A stretch of DNA of 64,000 bases. Source: Reyranella massiliensis 521. Its GTDB lineage: Bacteria; Pseudomonadota; Alphaproteobacteria; Reyranellales; Reyranellaceae. Positions 43,411 to 53,825 of the stretch are shown here, one piece after another. The translations under genes were made by a program, and so were the position numbers. The notes beneath the pieces were generated by a model, which was given only the letters and a program-made list of their open reading frames with translations, searched no databases and was not told where the DNA came from. Location of the stretch: the NCBI GenBank assembly GCA_945862125.1, contig CAMAYC010000003.1, positions 1-64,000 of the forward strand, read 5' to 3'. Within the stretch, counting starts at the first letter, position 1, and each line of letters begins with the position of its first letter.

Positions 43411-44328
43411 GTGGGCCTGCTGCCCCATCTGGTGAATGGCTTCGCCCTCGGGCTGCTGTTCGCCCTGATCGCCCTGGGCTTCATGCTGATCCTGGGATTG
43501 ATGGAGCAGATCAACCTCGCGCACGGCTCGTTGTTCGCGTTGGGCGCCTACTTCGCCTACGCGATCGCCACGCCCCGCCTGCCGCTGCCGCCCGACCTGC
43601 TCCATGCCTGGGCGGCGGTGCCGCTGGGCTGGCGGTTCACCGCGGCGATGCTGCTTGCGCCCGTGCTGGTGGCGCCGTTCGGCGTGATCCTCGAACGGCT
43701 GATGCGGCGAACCTACGGGCGCGATCCGCTCTACGGTCTGCTGCTCACCTTCGGCGTCGCCATGGTGATCGAGGAACTGATCCGCATGGTCTGGGGCACG
43801 CGCGACTACACGCTGCCGGTGCCGCGCGGCATCTCGGGCGGCTTCCTGATGCTCGACCTGATCTGGTCGACCTATCGCTTCTGGGCGGCCGCCTTCGCCG
43901 TCATCGCCATGGCCATCGTCTGGCTGGTGATCGAACGCACCCGCTTCGGCGCCCTGGTGAAAGCGGGCGCCCACGACAGCGAGATCGTGCAGGCGCTGGG
44001 CCACGATCTCGAACGGCTGCGCGTCTGGGTGTTCGTGCTGGGCACGATGATGGCCGCAGTGGCGGGCGTCATCCTCGCCCCGGTCTGGGGCATCCGCCCG
44101 CACATGGGTGTCGATGCCGTGATCCCTGCTTTCGTCATCATCGTGCTGGGTGGCGTCGGCAGCTTCTGGGGCGCCGTACTGGGCGGCATCCTGGTCGGCA
44201 TGGTCGTCGGCCTCTCCGGCGCCTACGCCTCGGAATGGTCGATGCTGTCGATGTACCTGCTGCTCATCTTGGTGGTGACGTTCCGCTCGCGCGGCCTGTT
44301 CGGCAAGAAGAGCGTCCTGGAGGCGTGA
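43411..44328 (+). CDS. Branched-chain amino acid-type ABC permease (LivH-like)
   Basis: The 305-aa inner-membrane protein has about eight hydrophobic segments and the LivH landmarks LILGLMEQINLAHGSLFALG, the RTRFGALVKAGAHDSEIVQALG coupling helix and HMGVDAVIPAFVIIVLGGVGS. It starts with GTG at 43411. Its stop overlaps the next gene's ATG by 1 bp. Confidence 0.93.
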   Translation: MGLLPHLVNGFALGLLFALIALGFMLILGLMEQINLAHGSLFALGAYFAYAIATPRLPLPPDLLHAWAAVPLGWRFTAAMLLAPVLVAPFGVILERLMRRTYGRDPLYGLLLTFGVAMVIEELIRMVWGTRDYTLPVPRGISGGFLMLDLIWSTYRFWAAAFAVIAMAIVWLVIERTRFGALVKAGAHDSEIVQALGHDLERLRVWVFVLGTMMAAVAGVILAPVWGIRPHMGVDAVIPAFVIIVLGGVGSFWGAVLGGILVGMVVGLSGAYASEWSMLSMYLLLILVVTFRSRGLFGKKSVLEA

Positions 44329-45302
44329 TGCAGGCCGGCAAACCCGTTCCGACCTTGACGCCCGCCATGATCGCCATCTGGCTGGTGCTCGCCACCGTGC
44401 CGCTGTGGATCGAGCGCGTCGGGCTCTATCAATATCTCGGGGTCGAGATCCTGATCTTCGCGACCTACGCCATGGCCTACAATCTCGTGCTGGGACACAG
44501 CGGCCTGCCGTCGTTCGGCCACGGCGCCTTCTTCGGCCTCGGCGCCTACGGCTTCGGCCTGGCGCAGCTCAACCTGGTGGCCGACCTCTGGTTCTGCCTC
44601 GGCGCTGCCGTCGTGGTCGCGTCGGCGGGCGGGGCGATCGTGGCGGCCTTCATCTCGCACCGTCGCGGCATCTACTACTCGCTGCTCACCATCGCCTTCG
44701 GCCAGGTCTTCTGGTTCATCGCCATCAAGTCGCACGCCATCACCGGCGGCGAGGACGGCCTGCTCAAGATCGCCCGCCTGCCGATCCGTCTCGGCGTCAC
44801 TACCATCGATCTCACCGGCAACGTCTCGCTCTTCTACTTCGTGCTGGCGGTGTTCGTGGCCGTGACGCTGCTGCTGTGGCGGCTGGTCCATTCGCCGTTC
44901 GGCCGCGTCCTGAAGGCGATCAAGCAGAACGAGACCCGTGCGCGTTTCGTGGGCTACGAGGTGTGGCGCTACAAGGCGGCCGTGCTGGTGCTGTCGGCCG
45001 GACTTTCCGGGCTCGCCGGCGGCCTGTTCGCGATGGCGCAGGCCTCGGCCTTCCCCGATGTCATGAGCCTGCACTATTCGGGCTACGTTGTGATGATGAC
45101 CCTGGTGGGCGGCGGGCTGGTCACCTTCTGGGGACCCGTCCTGGGCGCGCTGGTGTTCCTGCTGGCGCGCGACGTGATCGGCGCCTTCACCACCGGCTGG
45201 ATGCTGTGGTTCGGCCTGCTGTTCGTGGCACTGGTCATGTACAAGCCCGAAGGGCTGGGCGGGCTGTTCCTGCGCCGCGCAACGCCGGCCACGGCCAAGT
45301 AG
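44328..45302 (+). CDS. Branched-chain amino acid-type ABC permease (LivM-like)
   Basis: ATG at 44328 (TGATG overlap with the LivH-like gene) gives a 324-aa permease. Landmarks are ATYAMAYNLVLGHSGLPSFG, HGAFFGLGAYGFGLAQL and the coupling loop GRVLKAIKQNETRARFVGYE. It forms the heteromeric channel with the LivH-like protein. Confidence 0.93.
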   Translation: MQAGKPVPTLTPAMIAIWLVLATVPLWIERVGLYQYLGVEILIFATYAMAYNLVLGHSGLPSFGHGAFFGLGAYGFGLAQLNLVADLWFCLGAAVVVASAGGAIVAAFISHRRGIYYSLLTIAFGQVFWFIAIKSHAITGGEDGLLKIARLPIRLGVTTIDLTGNVSLFYFVLAVFVAVTLLLWRLVHSPFGRVLKAIKQNETRARFVGYEVWRYKAAVLVLSAGLSGLAGGLFAMAQASAFPDVMSLHYSGYVVMMTLVGGGLVTFWGPVLGALVFLLARDVIGAFTTGWMLWFGLLFVALVMYKPEGLGGLFLRRATPATAK

Positions 45303-45304
45303 CC

Positions 45305-46048
45305 ATGGCGCTGTTCGAGGCCCACGAACTCCATCTGCGCTTCGGCGATCGCGTCGTGCTGGAAGACATCTCGCTGTCGTTCGAGGCCGGCCGGCTATCG
45401 GGAATCATGGGTCCCAACGGCGCCGGCAAGACGACCTGCTTCAACGTGCTCACCGGCCGCTACAAGCCCGATCGCGGCCGCGTGCTGTTCGACGGCGCCG
45501 ACATCACCGGCCGCTCGCCGCAGGCCATCGCGCGGCTGGGCATCGCGCGCTCGTTCCAGCTCATGAACCTGTTCGACGAGTTCACGGCCTTCGAGAACGT
45601 GGCCATTGCGCTCCCCGCGACCCGCGCGCGCGGCCGCGATGCGCTGGGCCATGCCTATGCCGATCCCGCACTGGTGGCCGAGGCGCGCGAGATATTGGAG
45701 ACGGTGGGCCTCGGCGCCCGCACCGACGACAGCGCCAAGGCGCTCCCCTATGGCGAGCGCCGCGCACTGGAGATCGCCGTGGCGCTCGCCTGCCGACCGA
45801 AGCTGCTGTTCCTCGACGAGCCGACCGCCGGCCTGGGCAGCGACGGCCGGGCGCGGCTGGCCGAGCTGGTGCGGCGGCTGAAAGGCCAGGTCACGATGGT
45901 GGTGATCGAGCATGACATGGAATTCCTGTTTTCGCTTGCCGACGACATCTCGGTCATCCACTGGGGTCAGGTGATCGCGCACGGCAGTCCGGCCGAGCTG
46001 CGCACCAATCCTTGGGTGAAGAACTCCAATCTCGGAAGGCTGGCGTGA
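45305..46048 (+). CDS. LivG-like ABC ATP-binding protein
   Basis: The 247-aa ATPase has Walker A GPNGAGKTT, the LivG-type Q-loop region RSFQLMNLFDEFTAFENV, a signature LPYGERRALE, Walker B LLFLDEPTAGLG and H-loop VIEHDMEFLF. ATG at 45305 lies 2 bp after the permease stop. The signature LPYGE rather than LSGGQ is normal for LivG. Confidence 0.94.
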   Translation: MALFEAHELHLRFGDRVVLEDISLSFEAGRLSGIMGPNGAGKTTCFNVLTGRYKPDRGRVLFDGADITGRSPQAIARLGIARSFQLMNLFDEFTAFENVAIALPATRARGRDALGHAYADPALVAEAREILETVGLGARTDDSAKALPYGERRALEIAVALACRPKLLFLDEPTAGLGSDGRARLAELVRRLKGQVTMVVIEHDMEFLFSLADDISVIHWGQVIAHGSPAELRTNPWVKNSNLGRLA

Positions 46049-46749
46049 TGCTGGAAATCCGCGCCATCGACACCTTCTACGGCGAGACGCAGGCCTTGTT
46101 CGACGTCTCGCTATCGATCGGCGAGGGCGAGGTGCTGGCGCTCCTGGGCGCCAATGGTGCGGGCAAGACGACGGTGCTGCGCTCAATCCTGGGCCTGACG
46201 CGGCCCCGGCGCGGCGATATCTCCTTCCAGGGCCAGCCGCTCGCGGCCAAGCAGACGCACGAGATCGCCCGTGCCGGCATCGGCTGGGTGCCCGACGACC
46301 GGCGCATCTGCCCGACGCTCAGCGTCGCCAAGAACCTGGCGCTCGGCGTCAAGCGCACGCGCTACCGGCCATGGACGATGACGGAAGTCACCGACATTTT
46401 TTCGGCGCTGAAATACCTGATGGCGCGCGAGGCCGAGACCCTCTCCGGAGGCGAGATGCAGATGGTGGCCATCGGCCGCGCCCTGCTGGGCTCGCCCGGC
46501 CTGGTGCTGTTCGACGAGCCGAGCCAGGGCCTCGCGCCCAAGATCGTCGACGACGTGATGTCGGTGGTGCGCCGCCTCAAGCGCGAGGGCATCGCCGCCA
46601 TCGTGGTCGAGCAAAATGCCGAGCTGGCGCTTTCCGTCGCCGATCGCGTCGTCGTGCTATCGCATGGCACGGTCGCCTGGACCGGTGAGGCCTCGGTCCT
46701 GTCAGCCGATCCGACGCTGAAGCGCACCCTGCTGGGAGGCGCGCAATGA
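46048..46749 (+). CDS. LivF-like ABC ATP-binding protein
   Basis: The 233-aa ATPase has Walker A GANGAGKTT, PDDRRICPTLSVAKNLALG, signature LSGGEMQM, Walker B LVLFDEPSQGLAP and H-loop VVEQNAELAL. Its ATG at 46048 overlaps the LivG-like stop by 1 bp. It pairs with LivG to drive transport. Confidence 0.94.
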   Translation: MLEIRAIDTFYGETQALFDVSLSIGEGEVLALLGANGAGKTTVLRSILGLTRPRRGDISFQGQPLAAKQTHEIARAGIGWVPDDRRICPTLSVAKNLALGVKRTRYRPWTMTEVTDIFSALKYLMAREAETLSGGEMQMVAIGRALLGSPGLVLFDEPSQGLAPKIVDDVMSVVRRLKREGIAAIVVEQNAELALSVADRVVVLSHGTVAWTGEASVLSADPTLKRTLLGGAQ

Positions 46750-47363
46750 ACGACGCCCCGCTACTGGCGCTCGACGGCGTGAGCAAGATCTACCGGCGCG
46801 GGTTGTTCGACCGCACGCCGGCCTTCCGGCTCGATGTCGATTGCCGCTTTGAGGCACCCGGCATCATCGGCATCATGGGGCCCAACGGTGCGGGCAAGAC
46901 GACGCTGTTCGAGATGATCGCCGGCTCCAACGTGCCGACCGAGGGTCGCGTGATGGTGGCCGGGCGCGACATGCAGCGCGTGCGCTACAGCGAGCGCGAC
47001 CGGCTCGCCATCCACTACCACCAGTCCTACCAGGTGCGCCGCTTCTCGCGGACCAAGCCTGCGTTCCTGATGGAGCCGGCGGGCAGTGCCTATCCCGTCG
47101 TGCATCTCTTCGACGAGCCGCAGTTCAACACCCAGGATGGCTATATCGGCTTCATGCTCGATTTCTTCCGCCGGCTTAGGGCCGAGCGGCGGCTGGTCTT
47201 CATTTGCCTCCATCCCACGGCGCCGCTGCATCTCGAGCTGCTTCGCGAGATTTGCGAACGGTTTGTGTTCGTAAGCGATGGCCGCACCACGGAGTTCGCC
47301 AATTTTGCCAATGTTGTCGCCGATCCGGAGGTACGCCAGTATCTCGGCATGCTAGCGCCGTGA
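46746..47363 (+). CDS. Third, atypical ABC ATPase without a signature motif
   Basis: The 205-aa protein overlaps the LivF-like gene by 4 bp. It has Walker A GPNGAGKTT near residue 46, a Q-loop-like HYHQSYQVRRFS, Walker B VVHLFDEPQFN near 121, and an H-loop-like FICLHPT. Between Q-loop and Walker B there are only about 25 residues (SRTKPAFLMEPAGSAYP), so the helical domain and the LSGGQ signature are missing. It cannot form a normal ABC dimer alone. It may be a regulatory or energising subunit specific to this importer type. Confidence 0.8.
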   Translation: MNDAPLLALDGVSKIYRRGLFDRTPAFRLDVDCRFEAPGIIGIMGPNGAGKTTLFEMIAGSNVPTEGRVMVAGRDMQRVRYSERDRLAIHYHQSYQVRRFSRTKPAFLMEPAGSAYPVVHLFDEPQFNTQDGYIGFMLDFFRRLRAERRLVFICLHPTAPLHLELLREICERFVFVSDGRTTEFANFANVVADPEVRQYLGMLAP

Positions 47364-47558
47364 GAACTCGGCGATGCCTGGCAGGGCACGACCCGCCATC
47401 GCCTTTTAGCCAAAGCCCAAGGAATTCGATCCGCTGATGCCACTCGACGGCAGCATGCTACACCGCAGTGGTCGACATGAGGCGAATTTGGCTATTCCTA
47501 CACGCGCAAGCGTTCCACCGTTGAACGGTTGACGGCAACGGAGACTAAGAGACGCTCG

Positions 47559-47816
47559 TCAAGTCATTACGAAGGGCAGCTCGTCCGCTGGCCCATAGAT
47601 GTGGTCATCGCTGATGTAAAAGCCAGTGTAGACCGTGGTTGTGCCAGCGGGACCCCATATGTAGCCCTCACTGATCCAGTAGCCTGTGTTCACGTCATCC
47701 GTGCCCACAGGCCCCCAAATCCATTTGCCGCTGATCCAGTATTTTGCCGACTTAGCTGGGTCAGGGTGGAATATCCAGCCATCCGATATCCAATAGCGTG
47801 TGTAGGCCGCCATCAC
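47559..47816 (-). CDS. Four-repeat YWIS protein, 85 aa
   Basis: The small acidic, aromatic protein is made of four units of about 18-20 residues: RYWISDGWIFHP, KYWISGKWIWGP, GYWISEGYIWGP and GFYISDDHIYGP, joined by polar loops. The pattern Y-W-I-S-x-G-x-I-x-G-P implies four short beta hairpins, similar in plan to the small beta-flower proteins with four-fold repeats; homology to those is not shown. No signal peptide is seen. It stands alone, with more than 190 bp free on each side. Confidence 0.65.
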   Translation of the reverse strand: MMAAYTRYWISDGWIFHPDPAKSAKYWISGKWIWGPVGTDDVNTGYWISEGYIWGPAGTTTVYTGFYISDDHIYGPADELPFVMT

Positions 47817-48413
47817 CGCGCTTTCCCAGCGGCGACTGTCGCCGTCGGCACTCGGTCAAAGACAAGGACATCATGACTGCCAGGCGTCCGAGAGTGACCC
47901 ATTTTCTGTTGCTTAGAAGTGGCAGACATTTTTGCTAACAAATCTCCTCATCTCTCGAAAATGATTGTCACATAAGAGCGAGCCGAACGGCAGGCGGGAT
48001 CCCGCCACCCGGCTCTGACCGCAACCGACCTGAGGCGTCGATCATGGCTAAGGAGAAGACTAGCAGATGCAAGGCCGGGGACCGAACCTTGCGATACTCC
48101 GCAGGTCACTCGCTGACACAGCGTGTGATGTCATAGGCAATAAAGCCTAATCACTGCTGAGGACATTTACCTATGACCTTGCCGGCGGAATGATCGAAGA
48201 CGCATTCTCGCGGGAACAACGATCGCTCGGCTGATGATCTAAGCATTCATAGGTTGACGCAAGGCACCAGTCACTACGTGAATCGTAGCCAGCGCTACGC
48301 AAGAAGGCGTCGGCCCCAGACTAGCCTAAAACAAGCTTGTTTGCCGGAGGCGTCCACGGGCTGGTGAGCAAGTTAAGGCGTAGAACACAGCTCGATATCG
48401 CGAGGAGGAGGCA
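47817..48413. other. 597-bp intergenic region with regulatory-looking palindromes
   Basis: No gene is seen. It contains a 14-bp palindrome GGCGGGATCCCGCC at 47993-48006 nested inside outer arms AGCCG/CGGCT, box A of the TAGG-N8-CCTA family (48134-48149) followed by a 65-bp segment related to 55924-55988, and a perfect palindrome AAACAAGCTTGTTT at 48329-48342 upstream of the 48414 gene. Confidence 0.5.
48134..48173 (+). promoter_or_regulatory. TAGG-N8-CCTA box A
   Basis: TAGG (48134-48137) and CCTA (48146-48149) form the palindrome with an 8-bp spacer, and a further CCTA starts at 48170, exactly 24 bp after the first CCTA. About 65 bp after that are roughly 75% identical to the region following box C. 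It lies 240 bp upstream of the small gene at 48414. Confidence 0.5.
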
Positions 48414-48650
48414 ATGGCGGGATGGGCTTATTACGATGCCAAAGGAAATCGCGTGCCTGAGGAGATGGCGGTGTTCAGATGCAAAGAGGTGCGCGTCGAT
48501 ACTGGCGTCCCTGCTCCGGTCGGCCATGCCAGCTTAGCGGCGACTGAATACTACGACGTCCACCACATCGATCAGCCGGAGCTTCGCAAGACCTTCAAGT
48601 CGTTCGTGAAGATGAAGGCTTGGTTTAAAGAGCACGCCTTGCGCACTTGA
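48414..48650 (+). CDS. Hypothetical protein, 78 aa
   Basis: ATG at 48414 follows a strong GAGGAGGAG ribosome site. The product is a small soluble protein: MAGWAYYDAKGNRVPEEMAV, then FRCKEVRVDTGVPAP and a basic helical end (ELRKTFKSFVKMKAWFKEHA). I do not recognise it. Box A and a perfect 14-bp palindrome lie upstream, so it may be regulated with the MASE1 system. Confidence 0.65.
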   Translation: MAGWAYYDAKGNRVPEEMAVFRCKEVRVDTGVPAPVGHASLAATEYYDVHHIDQPELRKTFKSFVKMKAWFKEHALRT

Positions 48651-48774
48651 AGGGAAGCAAGTTCAGCAGCACCGGCAAGTGTCGCCTTTAGAGACGTTGG
48701 AGACTGTACCGGAACTGTGGCGCACGCGCATTGCGCTCCAGAAGATAACGAGTGACCGCCACGCTGATGATTGG

Positions 48775-50181
48775 CTAGCTGTGGAGTGCCTCACCCAACG
48801 CCCGCAGGCTTGCTTCGTGGAAGGCCTCACCCAATGTCGGATGGGCGTGGATAGTACCGCCGACATCTTCCAGCCTTGCTCCCATCTCAAGTGCGAGAGC
48901 GAAGGCACCAGCGAGTTCCGACACACCGGCACCGACCGCGGCGACGCCGAGAATCAGGTGATTGTCCGCCCGAGCGACTACACGCACAAAACCGTCCTCT
49001 GCGGCCAGCGTCAGGGCCCGGCCGTTGGCCTGCAGCGGGAAGACGCCCAGATGCACCTCGTGGCCAGCCTTTCGCGCCTCTTCGGGCGAGAGTCCGACGG
49101 TGACGATCTCGGGGTCGGTGAAACACACGGCGGGAATCACTGCGCTGTCGAAGACACGGCGATGACCGGCGATCAACTCGGCGACCACCACACCCTGCGC
49201 CATGGCGCGGTGGGCCAGCATCGGTTCGCCAGTGAGGTCACCGACCGCCCAGACGTTGCGCATGGAAGTGGCGCAGCGTTCATCGATCGCCACGAAGGCG
49301 CCGTTCATGGTGAGGTCGAGCCGTTCGAGACCGAAGCCCGTGACACGGGCCCGCCGACCCGCGGCAACGAGGATCAGGTCGGCCACGACGCTGCGCGCCG
49401 CCGCGCCTTGCCGCTCGACTCGCACCGCGTCGCCTGAGTCCGACAGGCCGACGACCCGGGTCTGCGTCAGGACCTCGACACCTAGCGCCTGCAGACGGCG
49501 GGCGACGGGACGGGCAAGTTCGGCATCGTAGACCGGCAGAATACGGTCCTCCGCCTCGATCACCGTGACCTTGGCGCCGAGCTTGGCGAACGCTGTCCCA
49601 AGCTCGAGGCCGATATAGCCCGCTCCTACCACGGCCAGGCGCTCGGGAATCGCCTGAAGCGACAGGGCCTCGGTCGAGGAGATGACGCGGCCGCCGAACG
49701 GCAGTGCCGGCAGGGCTGTTGGCATAGATCCTGTCGCCAACACGACGTTGTCGGCCCGGATAGTTTGCGGACCCGTATCGGTCTCGACCCGGCATGTCTT
49801 GCCGTCGACCATCGTGGCATGACCCTGGACGATCTTGACCCGGTGCCGCTTCAGGAGCGCGCCGACGCCACTCGTCAGGCGGCCGACGATACCGTCCTTC
49901 CATTCGACGGTGCGCGCGAAGTCGATGACCGGGCGCTCAACCTTGAGGCCGAACGGCGCAGACTTCGATTGTTCGACCGCACGATCATAGGCGTCGGCGG
50001 CATGGATGATCGCCTTCGATGGAATACAGCCGACATTGAGGCATGTGCCGCCCAACCCGCCGTCAGGCCCACCATGCTCGATTAAGACCACATCGAGACC
50101 CAGCTGGCCTGCCCGAATAGCTGTGACGTAGCCGCCCGGTCCACCGCCCACGACCATAACTTGGGCAGCAATCTCAGCCAT
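48775..50181 (-). CDS. lpdA: Dihydrolipoyl dehydrogenase (E3)
   Basis: The 468-aa flavoprotein reoxidises the lipoyl group of E2 with NAD. It has the FAD loop VVGGGPGGYVTAIRAGQLG, the redox disulfide GGTCLNVGCIPSK, the second Rossmann motif VVGAGYIGLELGTAFA, AVGDLTGEPMLAH and the C-terminal active-site region IHAHPTLGEAF. ATG at 50181 follows the E2 stop by 1 bp. It is the last gene of the bkd operon and so is likely dedicated to this complex. Confidence 0.94.
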   Translation of the reverse strand: MAEIAAQVMVVGGGPGGYVTAIRAGQLGLDVVLIEHGGPDGGLGGTCLNVGCIPSKAIIHAADAYDRAVEQSKSAPFGLKVERPVIDFARTVEWKDGIVGRLTSGVGALLKRHRVKIVQGHATMVDGKTCRVETDTGPQTIRADNVVLATGSMPTALPALPFGGRVISSTEALSLQAIPERLAVVGAGYIGLELGTAFAKLGAKVTVIEAEDRILPVYDAELARPVARRLQALGVEVLTQTRVVGLSDSGDAVRVERQGAAARSVVADLILVAAGRRARVTGFGLERLDLTMNGAFVAIDERCATSMRNVWAVGDLTGEPMLAHRAMAQGVVVAELIAGHRRVFDSAVIPAVCFTDPEIVTVGLSPEEARKAGHEVHLGVFPLQANGRALTLAAEDGFVRVVARADNHLILGVAAVGAGVSELAGAFALALEMGARLEDVGGTIHAHPTLGEAFHEASLRALGEALHS

Positions 50182-50182
50182 C

Positions 50183-51469
50183 TCAGGCCTCCATGAAAAT
50201 CGTCGCCGGCGCCTCGAGCAGAGCCTTGATGCGCTGGATGAAGCGCGCCGCGACGTAGCCGTCAATGACGCGGTGATCGAAAGAGGATGACAGGTTCATC
50301 ATGGTGCGCGGCACGAACTGCACACCCTGCCAGACCGGACGCACAACCTGCTTATTGACCCCAATGATGGCGACCTCCGGCCGATTGATCACGGGTGTGG
50401 TAACGATGCCGCCGAGCGCGCCTAGGCTGGTGATGGTAATGGTCGAGCCCAGGAGTTCGTCGCGCGTCGCCCTGCCCGCGCGCGCGGCTTCGGCCAGTCG
50501 CAGCACTTCGGCGGCGCAATCCCAGAGGCTACGCGCCTCGCAGTGGCGAACCACGGGCACCATGAGACCGGCCGACGTCTGCGTGGCGATGCCAATATGA
50601 ACGCCACCATGCCGCTCGAGTGTCTCCGCCTCGTCGTCATAGAGTGCGTTCATCTCGGGAAAATCAGCAACGGCCGTCACAAGCGCCTGCATCAGGAACG
50701 GCATAAGCGTAAGGCGGGGGTGTTCCGGGCGGTTCTCGGCGTTCAAGGTCGTGCGCAGCTCTTCCAGCACGGTGACATCGATCTCCTCGACATAGGAGAA
50801 ATGAGCGACCCGGCGTTTGGACTCCGCCATCTTCTGGGCGATACGCCGACGCAGCCCGATGATCTTGACGATCTCGACGCTGGTATTGGCGGCCCGGCCG
50901 GTAGATCTCGCGGACTTCGGCGCTCCGCGCAGAAAGGCGTCGAGGTCGTCATGGCCGAGCCGACCTGCCGGGCCGGTGCCGCGCACCTGGCGCAGATCGA
51001 CACCGGCGTCGCGCGCGCGCCGCCGCACCGCGGGCGAGGCGAGTGGCTTTTCGCCCGGCGGCCGCGGTGGGCCGATCGGCGCGCGACTGGCCGGCTCGCG
51101 ACTGGTCGGCACGGGCAGTGCAGTCGGCGTGGGGACTTCAGGCGGCGTTACCATCGCGGGGGCGGCCGGTCGTTCGATCGAGGCCGCCGCTTCCCGGGGC
51201 GCCGCCACCACGTCTTCATTCCCGTCGCTCGCGACCTCCAGACGGACCAGCTCGGCACCGACGGCCAGCACGCCGCCTACCTCGGCGCCCAATGCCACGA
51301 CGGTCCCGGCGACGGGTGACGGGATCTCAACGGTCGCCTTGTCGGTCATGACGGCGGCGAGGAGCTGGTCTTCCAACACCGACTGGCCGACTTCGACATG
51401 CCACTCAACCACCTCGGCCTCGGCCACGCCCTCGCCGACATCCGGAAGCTTGATAATGCGGATTCCCAT
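50183..51469 (-). CDS. bkdB: Branched-chain 2-oxoacid dehydrogenase E2 (acyltransferase)
   Basis: The 428-aa E2 has one lipoyl domain (VLEDQLLAAVMTDKATVEIP, lipoyl Lys in TDKA near residue 44), a Pro/Ala/Thr linker, a peripheral-subunit-binding domain (ASPAVRRRARDAGVDL, VRGTGPAGRLGHDD) and a catalytic domain ending with FDHRVIDGYVAARF (HxxxDG). It moves the acyl group from lipoyl to CoA. The order E1alpha, E1beta, E2, E3 matches Pseudomonas bkd. Confidence 0.92.
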   Translation of the reverse strand: MGIRIIKLPDVGEGVAEAEVVEWHVEVGQSVLEDQLLAAVMTDKATVEIPSPVAGTVVALGAEVGGVLAVGAELVRLEVASDGNEDVVAAPREAAASIERPAAPAMVTPPEVPTPTALPVPTSREPASRAPIGPPRPPGEKPLASPAVRRRARDAGVDLRQVRGTGPAGRLGHDDLDAFLRGAPKSARSTGRAANTSVEIVKIIGLRRRIAQKMAESKRRVAHFSYVEEIDVTVLEELRTTLNAENRPEHPRLTLMPFLMQALVTAVADFPEMNALYDDEAETLERHGGVHIGIATQTSAGLMVPVVRHCEARSLWDCAAEVLRLAEAARAGRATRDELLGSTITITSLGALGGIVTTPVINRPEVAIIGVNKQVVRPVWQGVQFVPRTMMNLSSSFDHRVIDGYVAARFIQRIKALLEAPATIFMEA

Positions 51470-51470
51470 C

Positions 51471-52484
51471 TCAGGCCTCCATTACGGCCTTGAGTGCGCG
51501 GCCGATCCGCGCCGGTCCCGGGAAATAGTCCCATTCCTGGGCATGTGGATAGGGGGTATCCCAGCCGGTGACGCGAACGACCGGCGCCTCGAGATGATAG
51601 AAGCAGTTCTCCTGCACGAGCGCGCTCAACTCTGCACCGAAGCCCGACGTGAACGTCGCCTCATGGACAACGACGCAACGCCCGGTCTTCTCGACCGAGG
51701 CTGTGATGGTTTCGAGGTCGTACGGTAGCAGGGTGCGCAGGTCGACGATTTCGGCGTCGATGCTGGTCTCGGCAGCAGCGGCCTCGGCGACATAGACCAT
51801 GGTGCCGTAGGCGAGCACTGTTACCGCAGACCCGGCGCGACGAATCGCGGCCTTTCCCAGCGGTACGGTGTAGTGGCCATCCGGCACCTCACCCTGGGGA
51901 TGCTTCGCCCAAGGTGTAACCGGCCGGTCATAGTGACCATCGAACGGACCGTTGTAGAGACGCTTGGGCTCGAGAAAAATTACCGGATCATTGTCCTCGA
52001 TCGCGGCAATCAGCAGTCCCTTGGCATCGTAGGGATTGGAGGGCACGACGGTCTTGAGGCCAGCGACATGGGTGAACAAAGCTTCCGGGCTCTGGCTATG
52101 GGTCTGGCCCCCGAAGATGCCGCCGCCGGTCGGCATGCGTACGACCATCGGCGCTGTGAACTGGCCATTGGATCGGTAGCGCAGACGTGCGGCCTCCGAG
52201 ACGATCTGATCGTAGGCAGGATACATGTAGTCGGCGAACTGGATTTCCACGCACGGTCGCAATCCGTAGGCCGCCATCCCAACCGCGGTGCCGACAATGC
52301 CGAGCTCGCTGATCGGCGTATCAAAGCATCTGCTTGCACCGAACTTCTGTTGCAGACCCTGTGTACAGCGGAACACGCCACCGAAATAGCCGACGTCTTC
52401 GCCGAACACGACGACGCGCTCGTCGCGCTGCATGGAGACGTCCATGGCGTCACGGATTGCCTCGACCATGGTCTTGCGCGGCAT
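51471..52484 (-). CDS. bkdA2: Branched-chain 2-oxoacid dehydrogenase E1 beta
   Basis: The 337-aa subunit contains VVVFGEDVGYFGGVFRCTQG, the region DTPISELGIVGTAVGMA and the C-terminal domain with VVHEATFTSGFGAELSALV. It pairs with the alpha subunit to bind thiamine diphosphate and decarboxylate 2-oxoacids derived from Val, Leu and Ile. Its stop is 1 bp before the E2 start, and it starts 3 bp after the alpha stop. Confidence 0.93.
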   Translation of the reverse strand: MPRKTMVEAIRDAMDVSMQRDERVVVFGEDVGYFGGVFRCTQGLQQKFGASRCFDTPISELGIVGTAVGMAAYGLRPCVEIQFADYMYPAYDQIVSEAARLRYRSNGQFTAPMVVRMPTGGGIFGGQTHSQSPEALFTHVAGLKTVVPSNPYDAKGLLIAAIEDNDPVIFLEPKRLYNGPFDGHYDRPVTPWAKHPQGEVPDGHYTVPLGKAAIRRAGSAVTVLAYGTMVYVAEAAAAETSIDAEIVDLRTLLPYDLETITASVEKTGRCVVVHEATFTSGFGAELSALVQENCFYHLEAPVVRVTGWDTPYPHAQEWDYFPGPARIGRALKAVMEA

Positions 52485-52487
52485 CGG

Positions 52488-53786
<1,299 letters not shown>

Positions 53787-53825
53787 TTAGCGCCTTACTT
53801 GCCTGTGATGAACTCCATATAGCGA

